Part shown: positions 20,546-21,624 of the stretch, in pieces
How positions within the stretch are numbered: the stretch's first letter is position 1
How the letters are laid out: each line of letters starts with the position of its first letter
Source: Collodictyon triciliatum
Taxonomy: Eukaryota; CRuMs
Length of the DNA stretch: 21,624 nt
Assembly: GCA_043381765.1 (NCBI GenBank)
Contig: JBHJMP010000045.1
Span: 1-21,624, forward strand
Direction of reading: 5' to 3'
Notes under the pieces: model-generated
Seen by the model: the letters and a program-made list of their open reading frames with translations, nothing else
The model's database searches: none
What the model was told of the DNA's origin: nothing
Position numbers and translations under genes: made by a program

Positions 20546-21361
20546 TCAATCATTCAATCGTAGGACAAACTTATTCATACAAGACTAGAGAAATGCCAAC
20601 AGGTAGGTTCGTTATTGAATGTATCCAAGATTATGTTTGGTGAAGGAAATCAATAAAATATAATTATTCCCATCGCAGTCACAATCTGACGAGGAAAGGG
20701 ATGGAAAAGAGAAAGAGATGGCATAATCATAAGCAAGTGCAGAATTGACCTCATCGCGCAACGCTGTTCGTTCCAAGAGCAAGTCCTGAATCTGTGACTC
20801 GTGTAGCACGGTTTGCGACCTCAGATGATCCAACTCCTGCTCCTGCTCCTCCGCTATCTGCTGCCACATGCACAACATCTGATGGATATGACCCATCTGC
20901 GCCTGAAGAGACTCTCTTTGTGTGGCATCGCCAGCCTCATTCATCACCGCCCTCGCACGCACGAGTCTGCGGTGATTCTGGCAACAACGACTCAGACGCC
21001 CCTCCAATCGTCCGAGCTGCTGATTCAAGACTCTGTCTGTCTGGTTGACTTGCTGCATCATGTCCATGGACCAAGTCTGAATCCACACTTCGAGCGGGCT
21101 GCTTTTCGGTATCTGATTCAGGCTGCCACAAGTATCTGAGCTGATGCTGGAAAGCGAAAGAATGGTTTCGTCTCGGTGCAGATTGGCGCTTCGTTGGGTG
21201 CTGCTGCGCATTTGCGTCGAGGTTGTTTGTGTCTGTGTTTGGCTTTGGCTTTGCGTTTGAGTTTGGCGTAGGTATTTGCGACGAAGGGAGAGCGCAAGTT
21301 CCAGAGCGGCTTGTGTTTGTGACGGGAAAGTTGTATCTGGTGCGATTTTGCTTGGGTCCAT
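20546..21361 (-). CDS. Gene E: unrecognised coiled-coil protein
   Basis: ATG 21361-21359 opens a frame of 249 codons to TAA 20614-20612. If TAA and TAG 20587-20585 are sense it ends at TGA 20548-20546. The N-terminal third is polar and repetitive (LRQTQTQSQSQTQTQTTST). The middle is helical and Gln/Glu/Leu-rich with heptad-like spacing (TDRVLNQQLGRLEGRLSRCC, then EEQEQELDHLRSQTVLHESQ), suggesting a coiled coil of about 120 residues. The last 50 residues are less protein-like. GTCAAT near 20749 and CTCTAG at 20585 would make a phase-0 intron that removes both UAR codons, so this gene is not clean evidence about the code. No family is recognised. It converges on gene D. Confidence 0.55.
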
Positions 21362-21459
21362 CGCGTCTTCCTTTCACCTTTTTTTTGTTTTTCCTATTTC
21401 TGTTATCTCTGGCTGTTTGATTGGGTGCCTCAGCCAACAGATTTTTCACTCTTTTATCT

Positions 21460-21624
21460 TTTCTCTTTATTCTTTTTTTATTCTTTTTTTATTCTTTTTT
21501 TATTCTTTTTTTATTCTTTTTTTATTCTTTTTTTATTCTTTTTTTATTCTTTTTTATTCTTTTTTTATTCTTTTTTTATTCTTTTTTTATTCTTTTTTAT
21601 TCTTTTTTATTCTTTTTTTATTCT
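21460..21624. repeat. (ATTCTTTTTTT)n repeat at right edge, upstream of gene E
   Basis: An 11-bp unit with occasional one-base-shorter copies runs to the end of the window. It begins about 100 bp upstream of the gene E ATG, so it lies in the promoter, the 5' UTR or an upstream intron. Confidence 0.95.

Noticed and set aside
1-21624. tRNA, rRNA or CRISPR array
   Set aside because: No cloverleaf with a GGTTCGA-type T arm, no rRNA motif and no spaced palindromic repeats were seen in either strand.

Overview
The window is nuclear DNA from an intron-rich, AT-rich microbial eukaryote, with three assembly gaps (2309-2700, 14210-14309, 16798-16897). I cannot name the species. Introns are mostly 47-130 nt with GT...AG ends, a few are several hundred nt, and many microsatellites lie inside them. 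The main clue to lineage is the code. When exons are joined so that every splice phase agrees, genes keep TAA (and probably TAG) as sense codons and all five gene models end at TGA. That matches the UAR = glutamine codes known in ciliates, oxymonads, hexamitid diplomonads and some ulvophyte algae.

Layout. 1-90 is an (ATT)30 microsatellite. Gene A (+, about 107-1479, 5' end outside or unresolved) resembles the DNA polymerase delta accessory subunit POLD3/Cdc27: a small N-terminal domain, a charged disordered tail and a PIP-box-like motif near the C-terminus. Convergent with it, gene B (-, about 7339-1697) encodes a large leucine-rich-repeat membrane protein. It has a plant-type LRR N-cap, eleven consecutive 69-nt phase-1 exons each carrying exactly one 23-residue LRR, one large exon with about ten more LRRs and a cysteine-rich module, then a multi-pass membrane domain crossed by a gap. 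7340-9990 is very AT-rich and mostly empty, with a short insertion flanked by 17-bp direct repeats.

Gene C (-, 9997 to about 11220, perhaps to 11702) has a checkpoint-clamp (Rad1/Rad9, PCNA-fold) look and several short introns. Gene D (+, 11752 to about 20012, 24 exons) is a Nup214/Nup159-type nucleoporin: N-terminal beta-propeller, linker, helical middle and a long FG/low-complexity C-terminus with an internal 18-residue tandem repeat. Gene E (-, 21361-20546) is an unrecognised coiled-coil protein. A purine/pyrimidine microsatellite fills the right end.

A (replication), C (checkpoint) and D (nuclear pore) are nuclear housekeeping candidates. B is a surface receptor-like protein. They do not form one pathway. 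The notable biology is the apparent stop-codon reassignment and the one-exon-per-repeat LRR array. Exon coordinates come from reading by eye with phase bookkeeping; no splice predictor, alignment or database search was run.
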